A stretch of DNA of 64,000 nt from Lysinibacillus fusiformis (GCF_016925635.1 NZ_CP070490.1:2610001-2674000), one strand, 5' to 3'. Positions 38,048 through 46,397 are shown, counted from the first letter of the stretch. Notes: generated from the letters alone by a model not told the origin. Translations and numbers: made by a program.

Positions 38048-38668
38048 ATGAAAATGCAAGATATAAAAACATTAATAACAAGTGGTACGATTATTCTGGC
38101 TGTAGCATTGTATATGATATTTGGCAGATCTCCTGCGGAAGATCAAGATACAAAATCAGTTACAGATCAGCAAGGTACTATATCCATTGAACAAGTGGAA
38201 GAAAAAACAGGAAATAAACGCTTTGAGATAGACTATATTAAAGCATATGATGGGGATACGATTCAGGCGACAATTAATGATGAGAAACGAAAAATTCGTC
38301 TGTTAATGGTGGATACACCTGAAATGAATTACAACAAAGGTGGCGCCCAGCCATATGCTGAACAAGCAAAAGAGTACACGATCAATTTATTGGAAAAGGC
38401 TCAAAAAATTGAAGCGGTCTATGATGTTGGGCCAGAAACAGACAATTATGATCGCTTATTAGCTTATGTTTTTGTAGATGATGTGTTATTGCAGGAATCT
38501 TTATTAGAGGAAGGTCTTGCAGTTGTACGTTATATTCATAAGCCAAACAACACATTTGAAGATGCCTTTAGAGCTATTCAGCAAAAAGCACAGGATGCAA
38601 AATTAAATATTTGGTCACAGGATGATTACTTCCAAAAAGATGGATTCCATCCGGAAGTAGTTCAATAA
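38048..38668 (+). CDS. Membrane-anchored thermonuclease (SNase family)
   Basis: A 206-residue staphylococcal-nuclease-like protein with an N-terminal membrane anchor (about residues 8-25), a charged linker and an SNase domain (about 58-195). Motifs are IKAYDGDTIQATI, IRLLMVDTPEMN (first catalytic Arg and Asp), YAEQAKEYT (Glu) and DNYDRLLAYVFVDD (second Arg). It cleaves DNA and RNA in a Ca2+-dependent way outside the membrane. Single-gene unit with its own terminator. Confidence 0.9.
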   Translation: MKMQDIKTLITSGTIILAVALYMIFGRSPAEDQDTKSVTDQQGTISIEQVEEKTGNKRFEIDYIKAYDGDTIQATINDEKRKIRLLMVDTPEMNYNKGGAQPYAEQAKEYTINLLEKAQKIEAVYDVGPETDNYDRLLAYVFVDDVLLQESLLEEGLAVVRYIHKPNNTFEDAFRAIQQKAQDAKLNIWSQDDYFQKDGFHPEVVQ

Positions 38669-38710
38669 TCTAAAAAGCCTGCTTGTTAAAAGACAATTTC
38701 AAAAAGGCTA

Positions 38711-38752
38711 GGAAGCTGCTGTCTGTATCTTACAGGTAGCAGCTTTTTTTAA
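38711..38752 (+). terminator. Nuclease gene terminator
   Basis: AAGCTGCT and AGCAGCTT arms followed by a T7 run. Confidence 0.85.
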
Positions 38753-39650
38753 TTCCTTTATTTCTTGTTTTACCTCTTCTAACATTTCGTATTCTTTGAT
38801 GTTTACTTTGTCTTTAAAATGCCCAAAGTGATCATTGTTCCAATAGACTCCTCGACACGACATTGATTGGCAAGTCCCATTTTGGTGATAGTGGCGTTAC
38901 AACTTTTGTACAGTATTAAAGGTGATGTCAAGATGGGGTTGAAGCAGTAAGTATATAGCCATTGACCAAGTACAGAAAGAGAGCTACACTAAATGTCACA
39001 AAAATAGTTGATCATTGAATTACTATAAAATCAGCCAAGAGTTACGATGAAGAATCAATTATTTTAAAAATAACCTTTGATTTGGAAATGTTAATATGAA
39101 CTAGAAATAGTTCAACCTACTCCTCTTTAGCTATACAAAACTTATTTTTAGCATAATAAGATGTTTGTTCAGTTATTCGTTGTCTCCCCACACAAATAGG
39201 TTTATTAATTATTCTTTCATTCCTTAATGATGCTTCAAAATACATCGGTTTTTCCTAGCTTCTTTAGTAATGTAACAAGTTTACCCTTCACAGGATTTTC
39301 ACATAAAATAAAGTTATACTTCTCCATAGAACATTCAAATGAAAATGATTATCAATAACATATAGAAGGAGATGAATTTATTTTTGATTTACATGATATC
39401 GTAATCGTTTTAACTTTACAATCTATTAAGGTTGCTTAACCTAAAGATATGCAGAAGTAACACTTGAAGCAAAAAATATTATTTTACTTAAAACGAAATC
39501 CATGAGGTATTAATCCTCGTGGATTTTTTTCCAAAGCATTGATTATAAGAATGTCCAATTTTAGTTTTTTAACTAAATTGCATGTCAATTAGTAGAGTTT
39601 CTTCTATTTGAAAGTTTTGTAAAGATAAAGTCAAATAAGTTATTTATAAA
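38753..39650. other. Gene-poor AT-rich stretch with decayed remnants
   Basis: About 900 bp with no intact gene. A 42-codon frame on the minus strand (39117-39245, beginning MYFEASLRNERI) and an adjacent short frame ending LKKLGKTDVF look like leftovers of a broken gene. At 39369 onward a ribosome-site-like AGAAGGAG follows the Fur box but only short broken frames come after it. Another A/T hairpin (about 39488-39530) with a T-run marks an old transcription end. Confidence 0.5.
39285..39359 (+). promoter_or_regulatory. Orphan Fur-box promoter region, duplicate of that at 42258
   Basis: GAAAATGATTATCAATAAC (39341-39359) matches the 19-bp Fur consensus at 16 positions. The preceding 56 bp resemble the region before the siderophore-binding gene at 42258-42332, including TTCACA-GATTTTCACATAA and TATACT at the same offsets. 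No intact gene follows, so the promoter appears stranded by a past rearrangement. Confidence 0.75.
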
Positions 39651-39700
39651 TTGAACGTGTAACATCTGTTCGTTATAATTTTGGTAAAGAACAAATGTTC
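39651..39700 (+). promoter_or_regulatory. SOS-type promoter with LexA boxes
   Basis: TTGAAC (39651-39656), 17 bp, TATAAT (39674-39679). AGAACAAATGTTCT (39688-39701) fits the Gram-positive LexA/DinR core GAAC-N4-GTTC exactly and lies just after the start site. A second, weaker site TAACATCTGTTC (39660-39671) lies between -35 and -10. The two unknown genes downstream are therefore predicted to be DNA-damage inducible. Confidence 0.75.
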
Positions 39701-39723
39701 TATTATTTTTAGGGGGATTGATT

Positions 39724-40254
39724 ATGGGTGGTATAAAATGGCTGTATATTTCAAAAGAGAATAAAATTTATAAGGTTCCTAACCCTAAAAATGGGAGATT
39801 CAAAGAAATAAAGGAGCTTTCAGAACAGGACGTCTTAAAGGTTATGTTGTATTACAGAACAAAAAATAGAAAACCAGACAAACTAGTAATGGTTGAATTT
39901 GATCGAATTACTCTTGATTCAAAAGGGGTCTATGAGGTGACTGATGAAAGGCAACGAAGGATGCTACAAAATGCTTTTCAGTTTCTATATAATACGCCTC
40001 AAGAATTGGTAGATACAAAATCACCATTCGAGTTGCCTCTAGCGCCAACCGTACCATCCGATATTGAAAAAAAAGCTATATATGAATATTTAAATAAGAA
40101 TTTGCCAAACTTAGGAAATGATGCTCCAGCAATCGTAGAAAATGCAATAAGTTCACTAAAAAAAATACATGAGAAAAAAATCAACTTAATTAAAGAAGCT
40201 AATAAATTAAGAAAAAGTAATTTAAAATTGTACTTTGAATCAAAAAAGGTTTAA
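39724..40254 (+). CDS. Unknown protein, first gene of a LexA-boxed pair
   Basis: A 176-residue basic, soluble protein I cannot assign. The N-terminal half is beta-rich (IKWLYISKENKIYKVPNPKNGRFKEIKELSEQDV, LVMVEFDRITLDSKGVYEV), followed by a Pro-rich turn and a long Lys/Asn/Glu helix (about residues 120-176). No signal peptide or metal motif. The start at 39724 has AGGGGG 8 nt upstream. It has its own SigA promoter with a LexA box and ends 31 bp before the next gene's likely start. Lower GC than its neighbours suggests transfer (inference). Confidence 0.75.
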   Translation: MGGIKWLYISKENKIYKVPNPKNGRFKEIKELSEQDVLKVMLYYRTKNRKPDKLVMVEFDRITLDSKGVYEVTDERQRRMLQNAFQFLYNTPQELVDTKSPFELPLAPTVPSDIEKKAIYEYLNKNLPNLGNDAPAIVENAISSLKKIHEKKINLIKEANKLRKSNLKLYFESKKV

Positions 40255-40285
40255 TGAAATTACGAATGGTTTAGGAGTGATAGAT

Positions 40286-40765
40286 TTGGATTACAAAATC
40301 ATTGTAGAAGAAAAATTCGGGAAGCCTTTAAAGGATGTTATGTATGAAGTTTGTGTAGAAAAAGAATTGGAGAAGTGGGATGGTGCTAAGTTACTAGGTG
40401 TTCCAGTAAAAACTTTTGTAGCATGGCGCTCAAGATTTCGTTACGGACCAATGCAAATTCAAGCAGATCAAGCTAAAAAAATGAGAAATCAAACAACTAA
40501 AAAGTATAAAGACGAATTAAATGATATTAATTTACAGCGACCATTTGAGCATGAAGGGAATACCCTTAAGGCGTTTAAAGAACTGATTGAAAGAAGTTTA
40601 GAGTTAGAAAAATATAAACGAACTATTGAAACAGTAGGAACAGTTCCAGTAATAGAGACTATCTGGAAAATTGGAATGTTAGAGTCCGTTCTTGATGCAA
40701 TAATCCAGTTTGAAAGTGGTAAATTATATGATCAATATATGTTTGAAGCAAGATATTTAAAGTGA
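40286..40765 (+). CDS. Unknown helix-turn-helix-like protein, second gene of the LexA-boxed pair
   Basis: A 159-residue protein, not recognised. Residues about 30-60 read WDGAKLLGVPVKTFVAWRSRFRYGP, a plausible helix-turn-helix; the remainder is helical and charged, with TVPVIETIWKIGMLESVLDAII near the end. The preferred start is TTG at 40286, with AGGAG 9 nt upstream. The ATG at 40235 overlaps the previous gene by 20 bp and has no clear site. Same direction and probable operon with the previous gene; a terminator follows. Confidence 0.72.
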   Translation: MDYKIIVEEKFGKPLKDVMYEVCVEKELEKWDGAKLLGVPVKTFVAWRSRFRYGPMQIQADQAKKMRNQTTKKYKDELNDINLQRPFEHEGNTLKAFKELIERSLELEKYKRTIETVGTVPVIETIWKIGMLESVLDAIIQFESGKLYDQYMFEARYLK

Positions 40766-40787
40766 TTTATATTAGAATATATTTATA

Positions 40788-40841
40788 TTAAAAACCCACT
40801 CATTTTGATTAGGCTATTTTCAAAACGGCGGGTTTTTTAAT
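40788..40841 (+). terminator. Terminator of the LexA-boxed pair
   Basis: AAAACCC and GGGTTTT arms with a long loop and a T-run. Confidence 0.7.
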
Positions 40842-40879
40842 TTAAAACTTAATGTGTTTGCAATAATTATAAGTTTTCT

Positions 40880-41186
40880 CTATTTGATGTTAATACTTCT
40901 ACTAAAGTAAATTTCTCTATCATCCCTTATTTAAAAGTAACCCCACCTTTAATGGTTAGTTTAGCACAAAGTATTTCCTATGCATAATGTATACGAATTT
41001 CGTTTATGTACGCTGCAGGAGAAACCCATACTTCCTTAAACCTTCTACAATACGAATGTGGAGTCAATTTTTCTATCTAAGCTAAGGTATTTCTGTAAAT
41101 TCTCCCATTAAAGTGATTCTTCATATATTCTTTGCTTGTTCAAGGCCATTACTTGTTGAGGTAACATCGATTTTTCCTAAATTTTC
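40880..41186 (-). pseudogene. Decayed AraC-family regulator
   Basis: Minus-strand frames give clear AraC-type helix-turn-helix pieces broken by stops and shifts. EYMKNHFNG leads to stop, then IEKLTPHSYCRRFKEVWVS, then PAAYINEIRIHYA, stop, EILCAKLTIK; in another frame DDREIYFSRS gives the second helix-turn-helix. The piece LGKIDVTSTSNGLEQAK (about 41136-41186) lies upstream in a third frame. It was probably the regulator of the adjacent siderophore operon, since AraC regulators commonly accompany such genes in Bacillales (inference). At least two stops and two frameshifts make it non-functional. Confidence 0.78.
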
Positions 41187-41355
41187 ATAAGTATCAATTT
41201 AATTCCGAAGTTTAGTATTTTACATATTTATTGTAAATTTTTTAAAAATTTATTCAGATAAGTTGTTATAATAGTTTTTGAGAAATTTAAGATTGATAAA
41301 TCCAATATTTTTTTGTAATAGATTATTTATGTAATGAAGTAGAGGTGAATCATAA
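41187..41355 (+). promoter_or_regulatory. Spacer with probable promoter of the response regulator gene
   Basis: A TATAAT at 41267-41272 lies in very AT-rich sequence about 85 bp before the gene; I cannot fix a convincing -35. Nothing else is seen. Confidence 0.35.
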
Positions 41356-42039
41356 GTGAAGCAGGTGTTGGTAATTAAGAATGAAAGGTCTTTGGCAAAA
41401 AAAATTGTAAGCGGGCTAAAGCAAGAAGGCTATTTCATTTTAACACTTCACAATGAAAATAAAGGTTTAAATATAGTATATGAGCAAGATTGGGATATTA
41501 TCGTATTGGATTGGGATTCGTTAAGTATATCTGGACCCGAAATTTGCAGACAAATACGGGCTGTTAAAACGACACCGATCATTATTGTCACCGATAATGT
41601 GTCTAGCAAGGATTGCATAGCCGGATTGCAAGCAGGAGCAGATGATTATATAAGAAAACCGTTTGTAAAAGAAGAATTAGTAGCAAGGATAAAAGTTATT
41701 CTAAGAAGAGGGGACGTTATCCAGACAAACGAGACTGATTTCTATCGGTTTAAGGATCTCTTTGTTGATGCATCATGCAATATTGTGGCAAAAGGTGGCG
41801 AAAATCTCCCGCTTACTAAGCGCGAGTATGATTTACTAGTATTTTTAATCAAAAATAAAAATAAAAATAAAATATTGAGCCGTGAAGTGCTATTGAATCA
41901 GGTTTGGGGATATGACTTAGCTGTCAATCCAAATGTAGTGGATTTATATATTGGGTATTTAAGAAAAAAGCTAAAATGCGAGAAGAAAGATCGATATATT
42001 CAAACAATCCATGGCAGAGGTTATTCAATGATTGAATAG
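41356..42039 (+). CDS. OmpR-family response regulator (orphan)
   Basis: A 227-residue two-domain response regulator. The receiver has the phospho-acceptor Asp in DIIVLDWDSLSISGPEI and the conserved Lys in YIRKPFVKEEL. The C-terminal winged helix reads LTKREYDLLVFLIKN, LLNQVWGYD, VVDLYIGYLRKKL and IHGRGYSM. The usual acidic pair near residues 8-9 is Asn-Glu instead of Asp-Asp/Glu. No histidine kinase gene lies next to it. Start is GTG at 41356 with AGAGGTGA upstream. It may act on the following siderophore operon, but the sequence does not show this. Confidence 0.88.
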   Translation: MKQVLVIKNERSLAKKIVSGLKQEGYFILTLHNENKGLNIVYEQDWDIIVLDWDSLSISGPEICRQIRAVKTTPIIIVTDNVSSKDCIAGLQAGADDYIRKPFVKEELVARIKVILRRGDVIQTNETDFYRFKDLFVDASCNIVAKGGENLPLTKREYDLLVFLIKNKNKNKILSREVLLNQVWGYDLAVNPNVVDLYIGYLRKKLKCEKKDRYIQTIHGRGYSMIE

Positions 42040-42104
42040 TAACAAGAAGATAATAGGTATCATGCAGTTTGTCACAGTAAGCAATATTAAACATAATCGA
42101 AAAA

Positions 42105-42143
42105 ACGAGTAAAACAGTTTCAACCGTTTTGCTCTTTTTTTTG
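42105..42143 (+). terminator. Response regulator gene terminator
   Basis: GAGTAAAAC and GTTTTGCTC arms (one G-T), 10-nt loop and T8. Confidence 0.82.
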
Positions 42144-42257
42144 TTCTATTAAATCGAGTAAGCAAACAGTTTTTAGAAGGTATTGAAGAGGCGGAAACAT
42201 ATTTTCCTTTTTTGTATCCAATTTATGCTTGATGTAACTTTATTTATTAATTTATAT

Positions 42258-42332
42258 CCTTCACAAGATTTTCACATAATTAATCACTATACTATTCCAC
42301 AGGACGAACAAATGAAAATGATTATCAATAGC
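42258..42332 (+). promoter_or_regulatory. Fur-box promoter of the siderophore operon
   Basis: GAAAATGATTATCAATAGC (42314-42332) is a good Fur box; a TATACT lies 27 bp before it. The 73-bp block is the sister of the orphan one at 39285-39357. Iron starvation should induce the operon. Confidence 0.8.
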
Positions 42333-42415
42333 GATTAGGATGGCAAGCAATTACTATCCAACTCAATCTATAGACTTCATCATTTTCAAAAAATTACACT
42401 ATAAGGAGTATATGT

Positions 42416-43444
42416 ATGAAGAAATCTATGTTTTTAAAATTTGTTGGTATTTTGGCAGTTTTGACTTTGATACTAGTAGCTTGTTCAGATTCAAGTAATA
42501 AAACGAACGAAGAGTCAACGCCTAAAGATAACGGAAGTGAAGAGGTTGCTAAGCCTACGACGGTTGAAATCACTGATGCCCATGGAACTGTTACTGTTCC
42601 TGTAAACCCAAAGAATGTAGTTGCTTTGGATAATAGAACTTTTGAAACGTTAGCTGATTGGAATATTGAACTAGTAGCTGTTCCAAAGGATGTAATGCCT
42701 GCAGATTCACCATATGTAAAGGACGATTCAGTTCAAAATATTGGAAATCACCGCGAACCTAATCTTGAAATTATCGCAGCCGCAAACCCTGAACTTGTAA
42801 TCATCGGTCAAAGATTTGCTGGTTTTTATGAAGATATCAAAAAATTAGTGCCAAATGCAGCTGTTATTGATCTGAATGTTGATGTTTCTGAGGAAGCTGC
42901 AACGCCTGGTGAAAACTTAGTAAATGGACTTAAAAATTCTACAATTGCTTTAGGACAAATTTTTGATAAAAATGAAGAAGCGAAACAAGTAGTAGCTGAT
43001 TTTGATAAAGTGATTGAAAATGCTAAATCTGCTTATAATGGAACAGATAAAGTGATGAGTGTTATCGTCGCTGGTGGGGATATTGGTTTTGCAGCTCCTC
43101 ATTCTGGACGTGTTTGGGGTCCAATGTATGAAATTTTCGGCTGGGTACCTGCATTAGAAGTTGCTGATTCTACTTCTGATCATAAAGGTGATGAAGTTTC
43201 AGTTGAAGCTATTGCACAAAGTAATCCAGATTGGTTGTTCGTATTAGACCGTGATGCAGCAACATCTGATGCAGCTACTTCGGCTCCTGCTAAGGATGTT
43301 ATTACTAACGCACCTGCTCTTCAAAAAACAACGGCTGTTTCTAAAGAACAGATTATTTATGCACCAGCAGATACTTACACGAATGAATCAATTCAGACTT
43401 ATATAGAGTTATTTGAAAATCTTGCAAATACTTTAGCTAAGTAG
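42416..43444 (+). CDS. Siderophore-binding lipoprotein (YclQ/FatB/CeuE-like)
   Basis: A 342-residue iron-siderophore binding lipoprotein: signal peptide with lipobox LVAC, a low-complexity linker, then a TroA/FepB-like domain. Typical segments are VPVNPKNVVALDNRTFETLADWN, NLEIIAAANPELVIIGQRF and the NPDWLFVLDRD strand. The closest match in memory is YclQ/CeuE, which bind petrobactin or related catecholates; the ligand here is inferred. First gene of a Fur-controlled operon with two permeases and an ATPase. Confidence 0.9.
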   Translation: MKKSMFLKFVGILAVLTLILVACSDSSNKTNEESTPKDNGSEEVAKPTTVEITDAHGTVTVPVNPKNVVALDNRTFETLADWNIELVAVPKDVMPADSPYVKDDSVQNIGNHREPNLEIIAAANPELVIIGQRFAGFYEDIKKLVPNAAVIDLNVDVSEEAATPGENLVNGLKNSTIALGQIFDKNEEAKQVVADFDKVIENAKSAYNGTDKVMSVIVAGGDIGFAAPHSGRVWGPMYEIFGWVPALEVADSTSDHKGDEVSVEAIAQSNPDWLFVLDRDAATSDAATSAPAKDVITNAPALQKTTAVSKEQIIYAPADTYTNESIQTYIELFENLANTLAK

Positions 43445-43462
43445 TGTAGAGGGGTATGAATA

Positions 43463-44479
43463 GTGCCAAAAAATATAATTTCTAGGGTTGAGAATTTTTC
43501 TCAACCCCAGTTTTATAACCACAATAAAATATGTACAAAACCTTTTATATTAGCGATTATAGTTGTTATTATTTTAGGCATTATATCACTGTTTACTGGA
43601 GTTTATGATATACGTGGACAAGAGGATGGAATGGAGATGTTTTTCATAACTCGTGTTCCTAGAACAGCTGCATTGATGCTTACAGGAGCTGCAATGTCAA
43701 TGGCGGGACTCGTCATGCAACTGATTACACAGAATCGCTTTGTTGAACCTACTACAACGGGGACTATTGAATGGTCAGGATTAGGACTGCTCCTAGTTTA
43801 TTTATTATTTCCTTCCCCAACTTTAGTTCAAAGAATGACTGGTGCAATCATTTTTTCTTTTATAGGAACGATGATTTTCTTTTTATTTTTAAGAAGAGTT
43901 AAACTACGTTCGTCTTTAATTGTTCCAATTATTGGATTAATGCTTGGAGCAGTCATTTCTGCAGTGTCCACTTTTATGGGACTTCTTTTTCAAATGACGC
44001 AGAGCATTGAAACTTGGTTTGTAGGTTCTTTTGCGGCCGTTCAGGTGGGAAGATATGAATATTTATGGCTAATTGTGATCGTTACTTTGCTTATTTTTAT
44101 TTATGCAAATAGATTAACCTTAGCTGGACTAGGTGAAGATGTCGCAACAAGCCTTGGCGTTAATTACAATAGGATTGTTCTTTTGGGGACAGCCCTTATT
44201 TCTTTTGCTGTTGGAATTGTTGCAGCTGTTAGTGGAAACTTACCTTTCTTGGGGTTAATTGTTCCAAACATTGTGTCAATGTTTAGAGGCGATGATCTTA
44301 GAAGTAATTTACCTTGGGTATGTTTAATTGGAATGGGGACTATAACCGCCTGTGACATCATTTCCCGTACAATTATTATGCCTTTTGAAGTACCTGTTTC
44401 TTTAATACTTGGAACAGTAGGATCGGTCGTATTTATAACGATTTTATTGAGACAAAGAAAACCGAGGAGGCTACGATGA
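43463..44479 (+). CDS. Siderophore ABC permease 1 (YclN/FatD-like)
   Basis: A 338-residue FecCD permease with eight to ten helices. Family motifs are FITRVPRTAALMLTGAAMSMAGLVMQLITQNRFVEPTTTGT, TLAGLGEDVATSLGVNYN and the ATPase-facing loop GNLPFLGLIVPNIVSMFRGDDLRSNL. Start is GTG with GAGGGG upstream. Overlaps the next permease by 4 bp (ATGA). Confidence 0.93.
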   Translation: MPKNIISRVENFSQPQFYNHNKICTKPFILAIIVVIILGIISLFTGVYDIRGQEDGMEMFFITRVPRTAALMLTGAAMSMAGLVMQLITQNRFVEPTTTGTIEWSGLGLLLVYLLFPSPTLVQRMTGAIIFSFIGTMIFFLFLRRVKLRSSLIVPIIGLMLGAVISAVSTFMGLLFQMTQSIETWFVGSFAAVQVGRYEYLWLIVIVTLLIFIYANRLTLAGLGEDVATSLGVNYNRIVLLGTALISFAVGIVAAVSGNLPFLGLIVPNIVSMFRGDDLRSNLPWVCLIGMGTITACDIISRTIIMPFEVPVSLILGTVGSVVFITILLRQRKPRRLR

Positions 44480-45540
44480 CCACATTCGAATATAGAAATA
44501 AAGATAATGTCGAAATCGATGCTAGCCTTCAGAATGAAAATAGATCAGCTAGGGCTTTTCGTACTAAGAAGGAGGAAAGACGCTATTGGATTATACTGAT
44601 AACATTGATTGCTTTAGGCATCCTTTCTTCATATGGACTTTTAGTGTATAACAATCCGGTTCCAATAGATTTGCCTTCATTTATTCCTGTTGTAATGAGA
44701 CGAATAGTAGCCCTTGTCGCCATGATTATTGCTGCAGTTTGTCAGAGCCTGTCGACTGTTGCTTTTCAATCGATTACAAATAATAGGATTATAACGCCTT
44801 CGCTGTTAGGCTTCGAATCACTTTATTCAACAATTCATACTAGTACAATCTTTTTCTTTGGTGCTAGTGCATTAATAAATTTTAGTGGTATTGGATCATT
44901 TTTATTTCAGGTTGTTGTTATGGTCTTGATGAGTTTGATTTTGTATGGATGGTTGCTTTCCGGTAAATATGAAAATTTACAATTGATGCTTTTAGTTGGC
45001 ATTATTATAGGGACTGGGCTAAATTCTGTGTCAACTTTCATGAGAAGACTACTTGCGCCTTCAGAGTTTGATATTTTACAGGCGAGATTGTTTGGTTCTG
45101 TTAATAATGCGGATTCTGCCTATTTTCCTATCGTCATTCCTATGGTAATCATTGTAGCGATATTACTTCTTGCTCATTCTAAGAATTTGAATATATTATC
45201 ATTAGGCAAGGATGTTGCTACTACTTTTGGAGTTAAATACCAACCTAGTGTCATTTATACACTTGTATTAGTTGCCATTTTAATGTCCATTTCAACGGCT
45301 TTGATTGGACCACTTACTTTCTATGGCTTTTTAGTAGCCACTCTAAGCTATCAGGCAGCATCGACTTATGATCATCGATATATTTTTCCAATGGCTCTTG
45401 CTATAGGCTTTTTGATCATAACGAGTGCATACTTTTTGATGTATCATGTATTCCATGCTCAAGGTGTAGTTTCAGTTATTATTGAATTATTTGGTGGAAT
45501 CATATTTTTAACTGTGATTTTAAGGAAGAGGGCTTTATGA
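44476..45540 (+). CDS. Siderophore ABC permease 2 (YclO/FatC-like)
   Basis: A 354-residue FecCD permease. The first 35 residues are charged and cytosolic; then come VVMRRIVALVAMIIAAVCQSLSTVAFQSITNNRIITPSLLG, ILSLGKDVATTFGVKYQ and the coupling loop GPLTFYGFLVATLSYQAA. Forms the heteromeric pore with the preceding permease. Overlaps the ATPase gene by 4 bp. Confidence 0.93.
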   Translation: MTTFEYRNKDNVEIDASLQNENRSARAFRTKKEERRYWIILITLIALGILSSYGLLVYNNPVPIDLPSFIPVVMRRIVALVAMIIAAVCQSLSTVAFQSITNNRIITPSLLGFESLYSTIHTSTIFFFGASALINFSGIGSFLFQVVVMVLMSLILYGWLLSGKYENLQLMLLVGIIIGTGLNSVSTFMRRLLAPSEFDILQARLFGSVNNADSAYFPIVIPMVIIVAILLLAHSKNLNILSLGKDVATTFGVKYQPSVIYTLVLVAILMSISTALIGPLTFYGFLVATLSYQAASTYDHRYIFPMALAIGFLIITSAYFLMYHVFHAQGVVSVIIELFGGIIFLTVILRKRAL

Positions 45541-46250
45541 TAAAAATTGATAATGTTAAAAAGTTCTATACTGATAAGGTGAAAATTGGACCTTTGGATA
45601 TTGAAATACCAAAAGCTGGTTTTACTTCATTAATTGGACCAAATGGTGCCGGAAAGTCTACGACACTTTTGATGATTGGAAGACTTTTGGATATGGAAGA
45701 AGGTCAAATTCAGGTAGCAAATATGAATATTTCTGAATCCAAATCAAAAGACTTAGCAAAAATTTTAACTATATTGCGACAAGAAAATCATTTTGTCACT
45801 AGGCTTACGATTAGACAACTAGTTGGATTTGGACGCTTTCCTTATTCAAAGGGAAGATTAACTAAAGAGGATGAGATGATTATTTCTAAATATATCGATT
45901 TCTTTGATTTAACGGATTTAGAGAATCGATATTTAGATGAGCTTTCTGGTGGCCAAAGACAAAGGGCATATGTAGCGATGGTTTTATGCCAAGAAAACGA
46001 ATATGTACTTTTAGACGAGCCTTTGAACAACCTTGATGTTGCTCGTTCTGTTCAAATGATGGAGCATTTGAGACGTGCGGCTAATGAATTTGGAAGAACC
46101 ATTGTGGGGGACTGCTACGAAAAAAAAGTCTATTTATATGTTGACAAAATAACTGATAATGATTATCATTATCATATAAAGGATATTCCTCGACTACAAT
46201 ACAGTGTAGAGAGGATGAACTTTAGCTACTTTTCTCCAGAAGTTTGCTAG
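45537..46250 (+). CDS. Siderophore ABC ATPase (YclP/FatE-like), C-terminus replaced
   Basis: Residues 1-197 are a normal FepC-type ATPase: Walker A GPNGAGKST, Q-loop LRQENHFVTRLTIRQLVGFGRFPYSKGR, signature LSGGQRQRAYVAM, Walker B YVLLDEPLNNLDVA. After FGRTIV the expected H-loop (HDIN) and the last 50-60 residues are gone; an unrelated tail of about 40 residues (DCYEKKVYLYVDKITDNDYHYH...) runs to the stop. The join looks like a deletion junction about 46110-46125. Loss of the switch His should block ATP hydrolysis, so this may be a broken gene, or transport may borrow another ATPase. Confidence 0.8.
   Translation: MIKIDNVKKFYTDKVKIGPLDIEIPKAGFTSLIGPNGAGKSTTLLMIGRLLDMEEGQIQVANMNISESKSKDLAKILTILRQENHFVTRLTIRQLVGFGRFPYSKGRLTKEDEMIISKYIDFFDLTDLENRYLDELSGGQRQRAYVAMVLCQENEYVLLDEPLNNLDVARSVQMMEHLRRAANEFGRTIVGDCYEKKVYLYVDKITDNDYHYHIKDIPRLQYSVERMNFSYFSPEVC
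46141..46173 (+). promoter_or_regulatory. Perfect Fur box and promoter inside the ATPase tail
   Basis: GATAATGATTATCATTATC (46155-46173) equals the 19-bp Fur consensus. TTGACA (46141-46146), 17 bp, TATCAT (46164-46169) forms an overlapping promoter. It probably belonged to another iron gene that was deleted; what follows has no intact coding frame before the terminator. Confidence 0.82.
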
Positions 46251-46345
46251 TTCATGATTACGCTCCTGAAACCCCCCTCATTTTTTGGGAACGTTAAAAA
46301 TTTCAGATGGTTCATTCTATAATAGAATGTAGCTGTCTACATTAT

Positions 46346-46385
46346 GAAATCCATTTACTAGACATTAGTAAATGGATTTTTTTTA
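46346..46385 (+). terminator. Terminator after the siderophore operon
   Basis: AAATCCATTTACTA and TAGTAAATGGATTT arms with a 5-nt loop and a run of eight T or more. Confidence 0.92.
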
Positions 46386-46397
46386 GTCATTATGCTT

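Noticed and set aside
45537-46250. The ATPase tail as a normal variable C-terminus
   Set aside because: The H-loop His lies in the missing part and the tail coincides with a promoter-like, Fur-boxed stretch, so a deletion junction is more likely.
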